From positions 3,038,001 through 3,102,000 of the forward strand of contig NZ_BAAAOH010000001.1 of NCBI RefSeq assembly GCF_039530225.1: DNA of 64,000 nt, given 5' to 3'. Position numbers and translations under genes: made by a program. A model generated the notes under the pieces. That model was not told the origin of the DNA. It saw only the letters and a list, made by a program, of their open reading frames with translations, and searched no databases. The number at the start of each line of letters is the position of its first letter. The stretch's first letter is position 1. This document shows, piece by piece, positions 37,231 through 46,563 of this stretch. Source of the DNA: Microbacterium pumilum (lineage in GTDB: Bacteria; Actinomycetota; Actinomycetes; Actinomycetales; Microbacteriaceae).

Positions 37231-38205
37231 CTACTTGGCGGCGGCTTCGGCGTCCGCGACCTCGGCCACGGTCTCGTCCGCCTCGGCTGCGACGACCTCG
37301 TCGTGCGCATCGGCGCCCGCGATGTCGGCCTCTGACTCGGTGGCTGCCTCGGCGACGTCGACGACCTCGGCGACCTCCTCGGCCTCGTCTGCGACGGCGA
37401 CGGCCTCGTCGGAGATCACACCGGTCTCGACGACCTCGTCGGCGGCGGGCTGCTCGAGCAGCTCGCGCTCCCAGTCAGCGAGGGGTTCGGCGTCCGCCGA
37501 CTCTTCGCTCGGCTGGTGGCGCTGGATGAGACCCTCAGCTGCGGCGTCGGCGATGATGCGCGTGAGCAGGCCCACGGAGCGGATCGCGTCGTCGTTGCCG
37601 GGGATCGGGTACTGGAACTCGTCCGGATCGGCGTTCGTGTCGAGGATGCCGATGACGGGGATGCCGAGCTTCGTGGCCTCGTTGACGGCGAGGTGCTCAC
37701 GCTTGGCGTCGACGACCCAGATCGCCGAGGGAGTCTTGGTCATGTTGCGGATTCCGCCGAGCGACTTGTGCAGCTTGTCGAGCTCGCGCTTCTTGAGCAG
37801 CAGCTCCTTCTTGGTGAAGCCGCTGTTCGCGGGCACCTCGTAGTCGAGCTCCTCGAGCTCCTTCATGCGCGCGAGACGCTTGGAGATCGTCTGGAAGTTC
37901 GTGAGCAGTCCACCGAGCCAGCGCTGGTTCACGTAGGGCTGACCGACGCGCGTGGCCTGCTCGGCGAGGACCTCCTGCGCCTGCTTCTTGGTGCCGACGA
38001 AGAGGATGGTGCCACCGTGGGCGACCGTCTCCTTGACGAACTCGTACGCCTTGTCGATGTACGTCAGCGACTGCTGCAGGTCGATGATGTGGATGCCGCT
38101 GCGCTCGGTGAGGATGAAGCGCTTGACTTTCGGGTTCCACCGGCGGGTCTGGTGCCCGAAGTGAACGCCGCTGTCGAGCAGCTGGCGAATGGTGACGACG
38201 GCCAT
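37231..38205 (-). CDS. rpsB: 30S ribosomal protein S2
   Basis: S2 is essential for binding of S1 and late 30S assembly. The 324-residue protein has the standard 230-residue core ([67 protein letters not shown]) and then an acidic, Ala-Glu-Asp-rich tail of roughly 75-90 residues (from about 235), predicted disordered. The ATG at 38205 has AGGAGA 7 nt upstream; a longer frame is an artefact. The 332-nt region upstream contains two repeats. Confidence 0.97.
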   Translation of the reverse strand: MAVVTIRQLLDSGVHFGHQTRRWNPKVKRFILTERSGIHIIDLQQSLTYIDKAYEFVKETVAHGGTILFVGTKKQAQEVLAEQATRVGQPYVNQRWLGGLLTNFQTISKRLARMKELEELDYEVPANSGFTKKELLLKKRELDKLHKSLGGIRNMTKTPSAIWVVDAKREHLAVNEATKLGIPVIGILDTNADPDEFQYPIPGNDDAIRSVGLLTRIIADAAAEGLIQRHQPSEESADAEPLADWERELLEQPAADEVVETGVISDEAVAVADEAEEVAEVVDVAEAATESEADIAGADAHDEVVAAEADETVAEVADAEAAAK

Positions 38206-38301
38206 GGCCGTTCTCCTGTTCTGGCGCATTGCTGCGCCTCTTGCGGTTGTGTTCGCGCCTGACCGTTGCGGCCGGCGAGCCTGGTGCCCGGCACACGCCC
38301 G

Positions 38302-38324
38302 CCCTTCGACAAGCTCAGGGACCG
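38302..38324. repeat. Structured repeat, copy 1
   Basis: CCCTTCGACAAGCTCAGGG followed by ACCG. Identical over 23 bp with copy 2, 46 bp away in the same orientation; the ends CCCT and AGGG are complementary. Related copy in gatA at 11627-11648. Confidence 0.8.
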
Positions 38325-38347
38325 ATGGGGGTGGATGCCGCACGACG

Positions 38348-38370
38348 CCCTTCGACAAGCTCAGGGACCG
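38348..38370. repeat. Structured repeat, copy 2
   Basis: Second, identical 23-bp copy of the element at 38302. Flanks of the two copies differ, so the unit seems to be the short element rather than a longer duplication. Confidence 0.8.
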
Positions 38371-38537
38371 GCGAACCGGGTTCGTCGTGCTGGGGGCACG
38401 CGGAGTCACCCCGACGTGCGGGGTGCCATCCCAGTGTACCAGCCGGCGTCTCCTCCCCAGGCGCGGGGGCGGTCGAGGTTCTGCACCGTCCGGTGCACGC
38501 GCCCTCGAGGTCGGACGATGCTCGCGAGAATTGAGCA

Positions 38538-39101
38538 ATGGCGCGAAACGATGGGTACCGGCGTTCGCTCACCGCGCGTCTGGCAGCGACCGGTGGGATC
38601 CTTCTGGTGCTCGTGGGCGGCGTGGTGGCCGCTCAACCGGCGGACGCCCACCTTCGCGCCGACGACGCTGTGACGCCTGCCGCCGACCTGTCGGATCGAG
38701 GGTGGCGGTGGCCGGTTGGGAGCTTCCGCCTCGAGAATCCGTATCGTGCGCCGGCGCATCGCTTCGGGCCGGGTCACCGCGGCGTCGATCTGCGACCCCT
38801 GTCGGGTCTTCAGCTGCTCTCGCCGGCTTCGGGCGTCGTGGCCTTCTCGGGAATGGTCGCGGGTCGCGGCATCCTCACCATCGATCATGGCGATGGGCTT
38901 GTCACCACGCTCGAGCCGATTCAGTCGTCGCTTGCGCCGGGCACGCCGGTCGGTGCCGGTGACGTCGTCGGCGAGCTGTCGCTCGGCGGCCACACGATGT
39001 CGGGCGCTGTGCACTTCGGGGTGCGGCTGGACGGCGAATACATCAATCCGCTGCTGCTGCTCGGCGGCGTGCCTCGCGCGGTGCTGCTTCCGTGCTGCTG
39101 A
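38538..39101 (+). CDS. M23-family (LytM/peptidase-like) exported protein, probably without catalytic activity
   Basis: A 187-residue protein with an N-terminal signal peptide (hydrophobic [21 protein letters not shown], cleavage near residue 37) and an M23 fold. The first zinc motif HRGVDL is intact near residue 80. In the second motif, normally HxH, the sequence is GAVHFGV near 156: the zinc-ligand His is kept, but the preceding catalytic His is Ala. Such degenerate M23 proteins usually activate amidases (like EnvC/NlpD) rather than cut peptidoglycan. Faces away from rpsB. Confidence 0.88.
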   Translation: MARNDGYRRSLTARLAATGGILLVLVGGVVAAQPADAHLRADDAVTPAADLSDRGWRWPVGSFRLENPYRAPAHRFGPGHRGVDLRPLSGLQLLSPASGVVAFSGMVAGRGILTIDHGDGLVTTLEPIQSSLAPGTPVGAGDVVGELSLGGHTMSGAVHFGVRLDGEYINPLLLLGGVPRAVLLPCC

Positions 39102-39147
39102 GCCGGCTGGTGAGTCGCGACCGCCGAGCGGTCGCTTCGATGACGTC

Positions 39148-40056
39148 TCACGCGCGCGGGTGCGCGAGCCGGTACGTTGCAGCGAGTCGCTCACTCGAGA
39201 CATGGGTGTAGATCTGGGTCGTGCCGAGGCTGGCGTGGCCCAGGATCTCCTGGACCGTGCGGAGGTCGGCGCCCCCGTCCAGCAGGTGCGTCGCGGCGGA
39301 GTGTCGCAGCGAGTGCGGGCCGACCGCGCCTCCGGCCGCAGCACCGAGCGTGCGTGCCACGATGTCGTACGCGGCGCGTGAGCCGAGTCTTCCGCCGCGT
39401 GAGCCGAGGAAGACGGCCGCAGCCGTGCGGGCGGAGGGTTCACGGCGCGCGGCGAGGACGGGTCGCCCACGGACGAGGTACGCGTCGACAGCGCGCCGCG
39501 CGGGCGCTCCGAACGGCACGACCCGCTCCTTGGATCCCTTGCCCATCACACGCGCCGTCATCCGATCCTGGTCGAGGTCTTCCAGATCGAGGCCGCACAG
39601 CTCCGAGACCCGCAAGGCCGCGCCGTACAGCAGCTCCACCACCGCGTGATCGCGCAGTGAGATCGGGTCGCCGGTTGCAGCGGCGGCGGCAAGCTCCTCG
39701 AGGATGCCGGCGAGCACGTCTGCCGTGGCGATCCTCGGCAGGGTGCGTCCGCGTTTGGGTGCCACGAGCCGCAGTGCCGGGTCGAGCTCAAGGAGACCGC
39801 TCTCCGTCGCCCAGGAGAAGAAGCCCCGCGCGGCGGCGGTGCGACGCGCGATCGTGGCGCGCGCATCGCCGCGCTGCGTCGACCGCCACAGCCATTCGCG
39901 CAGGTGCTCGAGGTCGATCTCGTCGAGGGGAACGTCGCCCGTCGTCGCCGCGAGGTCGGCGAGGTCGGCGCGATACGCCCGAACCGTCGCGGGAGCAAGG
40001 CGGCGCACCTCCGCGAGATGCCCCGCGAACGCGTCCGCCGCCTCGAGGATCCTCAT
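39148..40056 (-). CDS. xerC: Tyrosine recombinase XerC
   Basis: XerC/XerD resolve chromosome dimers at dif. In 302 residues: N-terminal SAM-like domain ([23 protein letters not shown]), catalytic Arg in [10 protein letters not shown] near 148, [12 protein letters not shown] near 243, and the nucleophile Tyr in [15 protein letters not shown] near 282. The ATG at 40056 ([10 protein letters not shown]) is preferred; the longer frame enters dprA flanking sequence. Its place after dprA and before rpsB in the conserved block favours XerC over XerD or a phage integrase; no attachment site is seen. Confidence 0.92.
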   Translation of the reverse strand: MRILEAADAFAGHLAEVRRLAPATVRAYRADLADLAATTGDVPLDEIDLEHLREWLWRSTQRGDARATIARRTAAARGFFSWATESGLLELDPALRLVAPKRGRTLPRIATADVLAGILEELAAAAATGDPISLRDHAVVELLYGAALRVSELCGLDLEDLDQDRMTARVMGKGSKERVVPFGAPARRAVDAYLVRGRPVLAARREPSARTAAAVFLGSRGGRLGSRAAYDIVARTLGAAAGGAVGPHSLRHSAATHLLDGGADLRTVQEILGHASLGTTQIYTHVSSERLAATYRLAHPRA

Positions 40057-40114
40057 GATCCCAGCATGCCGCGCCTCGCCGGCCCCGAGCTCCCGACGCT
40101 CCGCGACGACTGGA

Positions 40115-41332
40115 TCAGCTTCGCGCGGCTGCACTGAGCCGTCGCCACCCTCCGCCGCCGCGCACCACCTCACCGCCCAGGTGCATGAGTCCAAGGATCG
40201 CTTCGACATCTTCACGGGCGATGCCGGCGCGGCGCCCGACGTCTTCGGCGTCGCGCCAGACTCGCGTGCTCAGCGCGTCGCGGACTCGCGTCGTGTCGTC
40301 GGTCGGCGGTCGCTCTTCGCTGCTGCCGCCGGAAGCGACGAAGCGCGGGGTGACGTCGAGGCCCAACAGCTCGCGGACATCCGCCGCGCTGGTGATGCAC
40401 TGCGCACCGAACTCGCGAAGCAGGCGGTGCGAGCCCGCAGAGGCCGCGCTGGTGATCGGACCAGGCACGGCACCGAGGCCCCGCGACAGAGCCGCGGCAT
40501 GTGCTGCCGTGTTGAGCGAACCGCTTCTCCACCCGGCTTCGACGACCACGGTCGCTGCACTCAGCGCCGCGATCAGGCGGTTGCGCTGGAGGAATCTCCA
40601 CTTGGTAGGCGCCGAGCCGCACGGCACCTCACTGGCGACGACGCCGTGCTCGGCGATGCGGCCGATGAGCTCGCTGTGACCGGCGGGGTAGGCGCGGTCG
40701 GCTCCCCCCGCGAGGAGCGCGACCGTCAGCCCACCCACCGCCAGGGCGGCTCGGTGGGCTGCACCGTCGATGCCGTAGGCACCGCCCGATATCACCGGGA
40801 TGCCGCCGCCGGCCAGATCCGCGGAGAGCTCCAGTGCGACGTGGTCGCCGTACGACGTGGCGGCGCGTGCCCCCACGAGGGCGACGGACGGCGTGAGGCG
40901 ACCGAGCTTCGCCGGGTCGCCTCGCACCCACAGGCACAGTGGCGCATGCTCGCCCAGGTCGTCGAGCTGCGCCGGCCATTCCGGATCGGCGCGGGTCACG
41001 ATCCGGACACCGGTCGTCGAGGCGATGCGCATCGCCGTCGCGATCCCACCCGGCTGCAGTCGCGGCATCCATCGTTTGCGGCCGGCTGCGAGTTCGCCGT
41101 CGCTCATGCCCGACACCGGCGATCCGCCACCGTCTCGCACCACGCGGAGCGCCTCGACCGCTCCGATGCGCTCGATCAAGCGTCCTGCGACGCCGTCGCC
41201 AGGCTCGGTCAGGTGGCTCCACACCACGACCGCGTACCGCTCGACCATGGCCCGGTCGTCGAGGTGTCGCGCTCGCGCATCGGCGGCGAGTTCGTGCCGG
41301 GCGGCCGAAGCCGTGAGCTCGAGAGCGCTCAT
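40115..41332 (-). CDS. dprA: DNA-processing protein DprA
   Basis: DprA (Smf) protects incoming single-stranded DNA and loads RecA during transformation. The 405-residue protein starts [23 protein letters not shown], has the extended Rossmann fold with [13 protein letters not shown] near 140, [17 protein letters not shown] near 180 and the C-terminal winged helix that ends near RRLSAAARS. The ATG overlaps the comM stop (ATGA), and comM overlaps yraN, so yraN-comM-dprA form one operon. Whether the organism is transformable cannot be judged here. Confidence 0.95.
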   Translation of the reverse strand: MSALELTASAARHELAADARARHLDDRAMVERYAVVVWSHLTEPGDGVAGRLIERIGAVEALRVVRDGGGSPVSGMSDGELAAGRKRWMPRLQPGGIATAMRIASTTGVRIVTRADPEWPAQLDDLGEHAPLCLWVRGDPAKLGRLTPSVALVGARAATSYGDHVALELSADLAGGGIPVISGGAYGIDGAAHRAALAVGGLTVALLAGGADRAYPAGHSELIGRIAEHGVVASEVPCGSAPTKWRFLQRNRLIAALSAATVVVEAGWRSGSLNTAAHAAALSRGLGAVPGPITSAASAGSHRLLREFGAQCITSAADVRELLGLDVTPRFVASGGSSEERPPTDDTTRVRDALSTRVWRDAEDVGRRAGIAREDVEAILGLMHLGGEVVRGGGGWRRLSAAARS

Positions 41333-42855
41333 AGCGCGATTCCCTTCTTGAGGAACAGGGCGCGGCCGATGTGATCCGCGCTGAGTTGCGGGCTGCCGTC
41401 GAGATCTGCGAGCGTCCAGGCGACGCGCAGCACGCGGTCGTAGCCTCGCAAGGTCAGGGCGCCGCGATTCAGTGCGGCATCCAGCGGACGGCGCACCATC
41501 GCCGGCGGGGCTCCTGGCCCGTCTCGCAGCCAGCCACCCGGCAGGTGGGCGTTGAGACGCCACGGCGTGATGGCAAGTCGCCGCGCCGCGCGTTCCCTGG
41601 CTTCGGCGACTCGCGACCGCGCGATCGCCGTCGTCGTGGAGTCATGCCGAGCTCCGGCCTGGGCCACCGAGACGCGGGCGAGCGTCAATTCGATGTCCAT
41701 GCGGTCGAGCAGCGGGCCGGAGAGGCGGCCCAGGTAGCGTCGAATCGCGGCGGGCGCGCACGTGCACGTGCCCCCGCGGATGCCGTAATCGCCGCACGGA
41801 CAGGGATTCGTGGCGAGCACGAGCTGGAAGCGCGCCGGGAACTGCGCCGTCGCGCTCGCCCGATGGATCGTGATCGTGCCGGACTCGAGTGGCTGCCGCA
41901 GGGCGTCCAGCGCACTCCCCTGGAACTCCCCCGCCTCGTCGAGGAACAGGATGCCCTCCGTTGCACGTGCGATCGCGCCCGGTCGCACAACGCGGGATCC
42001 GCCCCCGACCAGGGCTGCCACGCTCATCGTGTGGTGGGGCGCCTCGAAGGGAGGCGTCCGCGACAGGACCGTCACCGGCACACCGGAAAGGCTGCGTATC
42101 GACGCGGCCGTCAGCGCTGCCCGGTCATCGAGCTCGGGAAGGATGCCGGGCAGCCGTCGGGCGAGCATGGTCTTGCCCGCCCCGGGCGGTCCGCACATGA
42201 GCAGATGGTGCCCGCCGGCCGCCGCCGTGACCAGAGCCTCGACCGCCTCGCGCTGGCCGATGACGTCGGCGAGGTCGAGGTCTTCGGGCGCGGCCGGCTC
42301 GTCCGCTCCCGCGCCGACCGGCTCGACGTCCGGCACCTCCACCGTGGCACCGTGCCATGCCGCGACCTGAGCGAGGTTCACGGCGCCGAGCACCTCCACG
42401 CCTGCGACCAGTTCAGCCTCTGCCCGGTTGGCGTGGGGAACGACGACCCGTCGGTGTCCAGCTCGCTCCGCAGCGACGACGGCGGGCAGGATGCCCGGGA
42501 TAGGCCTCAGCCGCCCGTCGAGCCCCAGCTCGCCCAGGTGGACCGTCGAGGCTACGGATGCGGCATCCATCGGCACTTCTGTCGCGAGCGACGCGATCGC
42601 GATGGCGACGTCGAAGCCCGACCCGTGCTTGGGAAGGCTTGCCGGCGAGAGGTTGACCGTCAGACGGCGACGCGGCAGAGGCAGACCGCTGTTCGCACAG
42701 GCGTTGTGCACGCGCTGCACGGCTTCGCCGAGTGCCTTGTCGGGCAATCCGATGATCTTGAACTCGGGGGTCTGCTTCGAGAGGTCGGCTTCGACCTCGA
42801 CACGCTCGCCGTCGACACCGACGAGCGCGACTGACCACGTCCGTGCGACCGTCAC
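41329..42855 (-). CDS. comM: ComM/YifB-family AAA+ branch-migration helicase
   Basis: A magnesium-chelatase-like AAA+ protein; in Vibrio ComM drives branch migration during integration of transforming DNA. 508 residues: N-terminal Lon-like substrate domain (VALVGVDGERVEVEADLSKQTPEFKIIGLPDKA), Walker A MCGPPGAGKTMLARRL near 215-230, Walker B ILFLDEAGEF, Cys-rich NPCPCGDYG...CTC zinc site near 355-370, and the C-terminal Mg-chelatase domain. Overlaps yraN (upstream) and dprA (downstream) by 4 nt each. Confidence 0.95.
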   Translation of the reverse strand: MTVARTWSVALVGVDGERVEVEADLSKQTPEFKIIGLPDKALGEAVQRVHNACANSGLPLPRRRLTVNLSPASLPKHGSGFDVAIAIASLATEVPMDAASVASTVHLGELGLDGRLRPIPGILPAVVAAERAGHRRVVVPHANRAEAELVAGVEVLGAVNLAQVAAWHGATVEVPDVEPVGAGADEPAAPEDLDLADVIGQREAVEALVTAAAGGHHLLMCGPPGAGKTMLARRLPGILPELDDRAALTAASIRSLSGVPVTVLSRTPPFEAPHHTMSVAALVGGGSRVVRPGAIARATEGILFLDEAGEFQGSALDALRQPLESGTITIHRASATAQFPARFQLVLATNPCPCGDYGIRGGTCTCAPAAIRRYLGRLSGPLLDRMDIELTLARVSVAQAGARHDSTTTAIARSRVAEARERAARRLAITPWRLNAHLPGGWLRDGPGAPPAMVRRPLDAALNRGALTLRGYDRVLRVAWTLADLDGSPQLSADHIGRALFLKKGIAL

Positions 42856-43220
42856 GGCACCTCCACATCGACCAGGTGCTCTAGCGTCGCCGTCGCGGGA
42901 TCGACACCCGTCAGACCCACCGCATCGATCCGCACCCGCCGCCCTTGCAGCTCATCGGGGTGAGCCGCCATCCAGGCCGCCGCGAGTCGCCACAGGCGCA
43001 GGCGTTTGCGCGCGTCGATCGCTTCGAAGGGATGCCCGAATGCGTCGCCGCGCCGAGTCTTCACCTCGACGACGACGACGTCCCGTCCTTTGGTCACCAC
43101 CAGGTCGAGCTCGCCGGATCGGCACCGCCAGTTGCGGGAGAGGATGCGGTAGCCGCTCTCCTCGAAGTATCGAGCGGCCCGGTCTTCGCCGGCACGCCCC
43201 AGTTCGTCCTTCGCTGCCAT
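42852..43220 (-). CDS. YraN family (UPF0102) nuclease-like protein
   Basis: A 122-residue protein with a PD-(D/E)XK nuclease-like core: GRAGEDRAARYFEESGYRIL, ELDLVVTKGRDVVVVEVKTRRGDAFG. The Asp in ELDLVV and the Glu-Val-Lys in VEVKTR form the putative metal site. The family is conserved next to comM and dprA in many bacteria; the biological role is unproven. First gene of yraN-comM-dprA. Confidence 0.92.
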   Translation of the reverse strand: MAAKDELGRAGEDRAARYFEESGYRILSRNWRCRSGELDLVVTKGRDVVVVEVKTRRGDAFGHPFEAIDARKRLRLWRLAAAWMAAHPDELQGRRVRIDAVGLTGVDPATATLEHLVDVEVP

Positions 43221-43378
43221 ACGGCGAGCGTGACGTGGCGTGGACTCCCCCGAGCGCGAGATGCCGGCATCCGGGGACAGCCTCGATGATCTCGTGGTTG
43301 TGGAGGAGCCGCGGCGTCGCCATCCGGCGTCAGACGAGGGACGTCGGCGTCGCGTGGTCGATCTAGGATGGACTCACC

Positions 43379-43702
43379 ATGGATGACGAAGTCTTCGAGG
43401 ACTATGACCGCGAGCTCGAACTCGCGCTCTACCGCGAGTACCGGGACGTCGTCTCGCAGTTCCAGTACGTGATCGAGACCGAACGGCGCTTCTACCTCGC
43501 GAATGAGGTGAACGTGACCCGTCGAGACACCGAACACGACTTCTACTTCGAGATCTCGATGACCGATGTGTGGGTGTGGGACATCTATCGCGCGGACCGC
43601 TTCGTGAAGTCGGTACGGGTCCTGACGTTCAAGGACGTCAACGTCGAGGAGCTCTCACGGCGCGACTTCCACCTGCCCGAGGAACTCTCGCTCGACAGCT
43701 GA
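43379..43702 (+). CDS. DUF2469 family protein
   Basis: A 107-residue actinobacterial signature protein (MDDEVFEDYDRELELALYRE; VIETERRFYLANEVN; DFYFEISMTDVWVWDIYRADRFVKSVRVLTFKDVNVEEL). It is conserved almost throughout Actinobacteria, usually near yraN and rnhB as here; function unknown. No membrane segments. A TAGGAT hexamer ends 9 nt before the ATG, so the leader is at most a few bases. It is convergent with rnhB (44 nt). Confidence 0.95.
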   Translation: MDDEVFEDYDRELELALYREYRDVVSQFQYVIETERRFYLANEVNVTRRDTEHDFYFEISMTDVWVWDIYRADRFVKSVRVLTFKDVNVEELSRRDFHLPEELSLDS

Positions 43703-43746
43703 ACCGCCGATGATACGGCTCGCGCCGTGTCGGGACAGCGCCGCGA

Positions 43747-44406
43747 TCAGAACAGCGTCGGCCAGTCCGCGATCGCCCACGACGACCGGTGGTGCCGGCT
43801 CAGTCCGTGCTCCTGGATCGCCTCCCGGTGGTCAGGACTCGCATAGCCCTTGTTTCGCGCCCAGTTGTATGCGGGCAGCTCGTCGTGGAGCCCCGTCATG
43901 AGGGCATCGCGCGCCACTTTGGCGATGACGGATGCCGCAGCCGCACTCGCGCAGTCGCGGTCGGCCTTGATCACCGGACGCACGACGAGCCCGCGTGCTC
44001 CGGCAGGGGTGATGTAGTCGTAATTGCCGTCGAGGATGACGATCGCCTCTTCTGGGAGCACCCCGTGAGCACGCAGGTCCGCCAGTGCGCGGATCGTCGC
44101 GAGTCCGAGCGCCCGCATGATGCCGACCTCGTCGATCTCGACCGAGCTCGCCCAGCCCACCGCGTTCGCCGATACCCACGACGCCGCGCGCGCAGCGACC
44201 TCGGCGCGCTTCGGCTCGGGCACGAGCTTCGAGTCTCTGAGTCCCTGCGGCACGCGCTTGCGTGCACGTGGCGCGTCGACGACGACAGCCCCGACCGCGA
44301 CCGGGCCGGCCAGCGCACCGCGGCCCACCTCGTCGCACGCGATGACGATCGGATACTCCCGCAGGAGCCTTCGCTCGAGCGTCAGGCGCGGCTCCGTGAC
44401 AGTCAC
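43747..44406 (-). CDS. rnhB: Ribonuclease HII
   Basis: RNase HII removes ribonucleotides from DNA. In 219 residues the DEDD centre is visible: CDEVGRGALAGPV (Asp and Glu) near residue 25, an Asp in ILDGNYDYIT near 125, and an Asp in KADRDCASAAAASVIAKV near 148. Overlaps lepB by 4 nt (its GTG start is inside the lepB stop) and belongs to rplS-lepB-rnhB. Confidence 0.95.
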   Translation of the reverse strand: MTVTEPRLTLERRLLREYPIVIACDEVGRGALAGPVAVGAVVVDAPRARKRVPQGLRDSKLVPEPKRAEVAARAASWVSANAVGWASSVEIDEVGIMRALGLATIRALADLRAHGVLPEEAIVILDGNYDYITPAGARGLVVRPVIKADRDCASAAAASVIAKVARDALMTGLHDELPAYNWARNKGYASPDHREAIQEHGLSRHHRSSWAIADWPTLF

Positions 44407-45185
44407 CCGCCGGAATCCTGCCCGACGGGCTCGGGCACGCCGGCGAACACGTCGTGGTGGAAGTCGAGGGCACCGATGCGGTTCAGGGGCCAGGTGATCA
44501 CGAACGCGCGTCCTACGACATTGTCGATCGGCACGAATCCCTGCCCGGGCTGGTCGCGGTTGTACCGCGAGTCCTTGGATCGGTAGCGGTTGTCGCCGAG
44601 CACCCAGAGGCTCCCTTCGGGGACCACCACGTCGAACGGGTCGGCCGAGACTGCAGCATCCTCCGCGGGCAGCTTCACGTAGGCCGTCTCGTCGATCGGC
44701 ACGCCGTTGATGGTGATCTGACCCAGCGCGTTGCAGCAGACGACGTGATCGCCCGGAAGTCCGATGATGCGCTTGACGAGGTGATCGTCGCTGTCGGGAG
44801 CCGACAGGCCGACCACGGAGAGCACCCAGTCGATCCCCTCGACGATCGGCGGGCGGACCGGCTCGGTGGTCGGTGGCAGCCAGCCTCCGGGATCTTGGAA
44901 GACGACGATGTCGCCGTGGTCGTACTCGCCGAAGCGCGGCGTGATCTCGTCTACGAGGATCCGGTCGTTGATGAGGAGCGTGTCCTCCATCGAACCGGAT
45001 GGGATGTAGAACGATCGGACGACGAACGTCTTGACGAGGAACGACACAAGCACTGCGACCAGCACGATGAGCAGGACGTCCCGCAGGAAGGCGAGCGAGC
45101 TGCGACGCCGCCTCGATTTGGTCGCCTCACGAGTCGGCCGATCCGACGGAACCTCCCCCGCCGGGGCCGTCTGTTCGGTCGTCAT
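44403..45185 (-). CDS. lepB: Signal peptidase I
   Basis: Membrane serine protease that removes Sec and Tat signal peptides. In 260 residues: a cytoplasmic N terminus rich in Arg, one membrane segment (about 30-50, DVLLIVLVAVLVSFLV), the nucleophile Ser in YIPSGSMEDTL near 62, the Lys in VKRIIGLPGDHVV near 136, and GDNRYRSKDSR near 197. There is no second C-terminal anchor. AGAGGA lies 6 nt before ATG 45185. About 200 nt downstream of rplS with a terminator between. Confidence 0.95.
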   Translation of the reverse strand: MTTEQTAPAGEVPSDRPTREATKSRRRRSSLAFLRDVLLIVLVAVLVSFLVKTFVVRSFYIPSGSMEDTLLINDRILVDEITPRFGEYDHGDIVVFQDPGGWLPPTTEPVRPPIVEGIDWVLSVVGLSAPDSDDHLVKRIIGLPGDHVVCCNALGQITINGVPIDETAYVKLPAEDAAVSADPFDVVVPEGSLWVLGDNRYRSKDSRYNRDQPGQGFVPIDNVVGRAFVITWPLNRIGALDFHHDVFAGVPEPVGQDSGG

Positions 45186-45310
45186 TCGATTCCTCTTCGG
45201 GCGCGCCGCCTGTCGGAGAGCCGTTCTTCAAGGTTCCCACACTCCGCGCGCGGGATCGGTCCCGAGAGCGCGATTCGCGGGCGCTTCCCGGTTCCCGTCG
45301 TACCGCACAC

Positions 45311-45347
45311 GACGAAGCCCCGGACCGCAGTGGTCCGGGGCTTCGTC
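45311..45347 (-). terminator. Terminator hairpin between rplS and lepB
   Basis: A perfect 16-bp stem (45311-45326 with 45332-45347, GACGAAGCCCCGGACC) and a 5-nt loop. It lacks a T-run, typical of actinobacterial T-less terminators, and would separate rplS from lepB-rnhB. Confidence 0.75.
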
Positions 45348-45386
45348 ACGCGTTTCTCAGAAGCTACGTCTCTCAGAGGACGAGCG

Positions 45387-45734
45387 TCAGTTGTCGCGCT
45401 TCTCCTTGATCTTGGCCTTCTTGCCACGGAGGTTGCGCAGGTAGTACAGCTTCGCGCGACGCACATCACCGCGGGTGACGACCTCGATGTGGTCGATCAC
45501 CGGGCTGTGCACCGGGAAGGTGCGCTCCACGCCGACCTGGAAGCTGATCTTGCGAACGGTGAAGGTCTCGCGCACGCCGTCGCCCGAGCGGCCGATGACG
45601 ACGCCCTGGAAGACCTGGATACGGGAGCGGTTGCCCTCCGTGATATTGACGTGCACCTTCACGTTGTCGCCAGGGGCGAAAACGGGGATGTCCGAGCGGA
45701 GGGAGGCCGCGTCGACAGCGTCGAGGATCTGCAT
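45387..45734 (-). CDS. rplS: 50S ribosomal protein L19
   Basis: L19 sits at the 30S-50S interface. 115 residues from the second ATG at 45734 ([20 protein letters not shown]), which fits the family start; an ATG at 45740 would add two residues. AGAGAG lies 8 nt upstream of the chosen ATG. The core [41 protein letters not shown] and the basic C terminus are intact. The gene is normally just after trmD; here trmD is 16.6 kb away. Confidence 0.96.
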   Translation of the reverse strand: MQILDAVDAASLRSDIPVFAPGDNVKVHVNITEGNRSRIQVFQGVVIGRSGDGVRETFTVRKISFQVGVERTFPVHSPVIDHIEVVTRGDVRRAKLYYLRNLRGKKAKIKEKRDN

Positions 45735-45936
45735 GATCATTACTCTCTGCGGCCGCCACAGGTCGACCGCTGGATTGAATGGGAAGGATGTCGTGCGCCC
45801 CAGGCCATCGGCAATCCGGACGGCGGGCTCCCCTGAGGCAGAGCCTGGTCAGGGCACAAAGGTCCATTCTGCCATGGATGCGGCAACCGGCCAAAACGCC
45901 GCGATCGGCCGGGAATGCGCAATCGGCCGGACGGGC

Positions 45937-46431
45937 TCAGACGCGAGGAGGGCTCTGCTTCTCGCTCACGACGATGACCTCCTGGACCTCGACGGGCGCT
46001 CCCGGCTCCGCCGGCTGCAGGTAGGCCATGCCGTCCGCGGTGCGGAGCACCATCCGCGACGGCTTGGCCTCGCGCCAGAGCTGCCACAGCGCGAGCCAGA
46101 AGAGGCCCACGCCCACCAGGATCGTCACGACCATCATGGGCGCCCACCATGCGGGGTTGAAGAACCCGAGCGCGATCACGAGGACATGCCAGACGGCGAA
46201 GCCGAGCACATCCCACCACGACACCGCGCGATGCGCTCGCACCGTTCCTCGCGCTCGGACGAGGAGTGTCAGCAGGAGCTGCCAGAGGAAGACACCCGGG
46301 ATGGCGAGGAACAGCACCCAGAGGAAGGCCCAGCCTCCCGCGTTGAAGACCGCCCAGCCGACCAGCAGCCACAGAGGGAGAAGGAATGCGGCAGGGATGA
46401 GCCAGCCATAAAATGCGCGACGCAGCCACAT
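45937..46431 (-). CDS. Membrane protein of unknown function (164 aa)
   Basis: A polytopic protein with four hydrophobic segments (YGWLIPAAFLLPLWLLVGWAV; FLWVLFLAIPGVFLWQLLLTLL; VLGFAVWHVLVIALGFF; MMVVTILVGVGLFWLALW) and a 45-residue cytoplasmic C terminus ending VIVVSEKQSPPRV. Homologues are sometimes annotated MFS transporter permease, but four segments are too few for that. TAATAT lies 7 nt before the ATG at 46431. The 196 nt between it and rplS contain no other gene. Confidence 0.75.
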   Translation of the reverse strand: MWLRRAFYGWLIPAAFLLPLWLLVGWAVFNAGGWAFLWVLFLAIPGVFLWQLLLTLLVRARGTVRAHRAVSWWDVLGFAVWHVLVIALGFFNPAWWAPMMVVTILVGVGLFWLALWQLWREAKPSRMVLRTADGMAYLQPAEPGAPVEVQEVIVVSEKQSPPRV

Positions 46432-46438
46432 GTGTCAG

Positions 46439-46444
46439 ATATTA
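46439..46444 (-). promoter_or_regulatory. -10 hexamer for leaderless 164-aa membrane protein gene
   Basis: TAATAT on the minus strand, 7 nt before the ATG at 46431. Confidence 0.5.
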
Positions 46445-46563
46445 CGCCGATCGCGGCATCCGTGGCCGGTCTCTCGCGCGTCACGGAGCAACCTCACAGC
46501 CGCACATCATCGACCGCGCACTGGGCGGCGTCCGACAGAATGGACACGACGAGAGGAACCGGC

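Larger units (their letters stand above)
38206..38537. other. Intergenic region rpsB-M23 gene (332 nt)
   Basis: Gene-free stretch between the divergent rpsB and M23 genes. It holds the rpsB Shine-Dalgarno sequence at its left end, two identical 23-bp direct repeats in the middle, and a short inverted repeat CGAACCGGGTTCG near 38373. I cannot place the rpsB promoter with confidence. Confidence 0.6.

Noticed and set aside
38302..38370. CRISPR-like or tandem array
   Set aside because: Only two 23-bp copies with one 23-bp spacer, a third copy in gatA with different flanks, no cas genes.
39148..40056. Phage integrase or integrative element
   Set aside because: No attachment repeats or phage genes; location next to dprA and rpsB fits housekeeping XerC.
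45475..46563. Upstream extension of map through rplS and the membrane protein gene
   Set aside because: Antisense to two real genes; a Shine-Dalgarno sequence before 46564 and the family start fix the true beginning.
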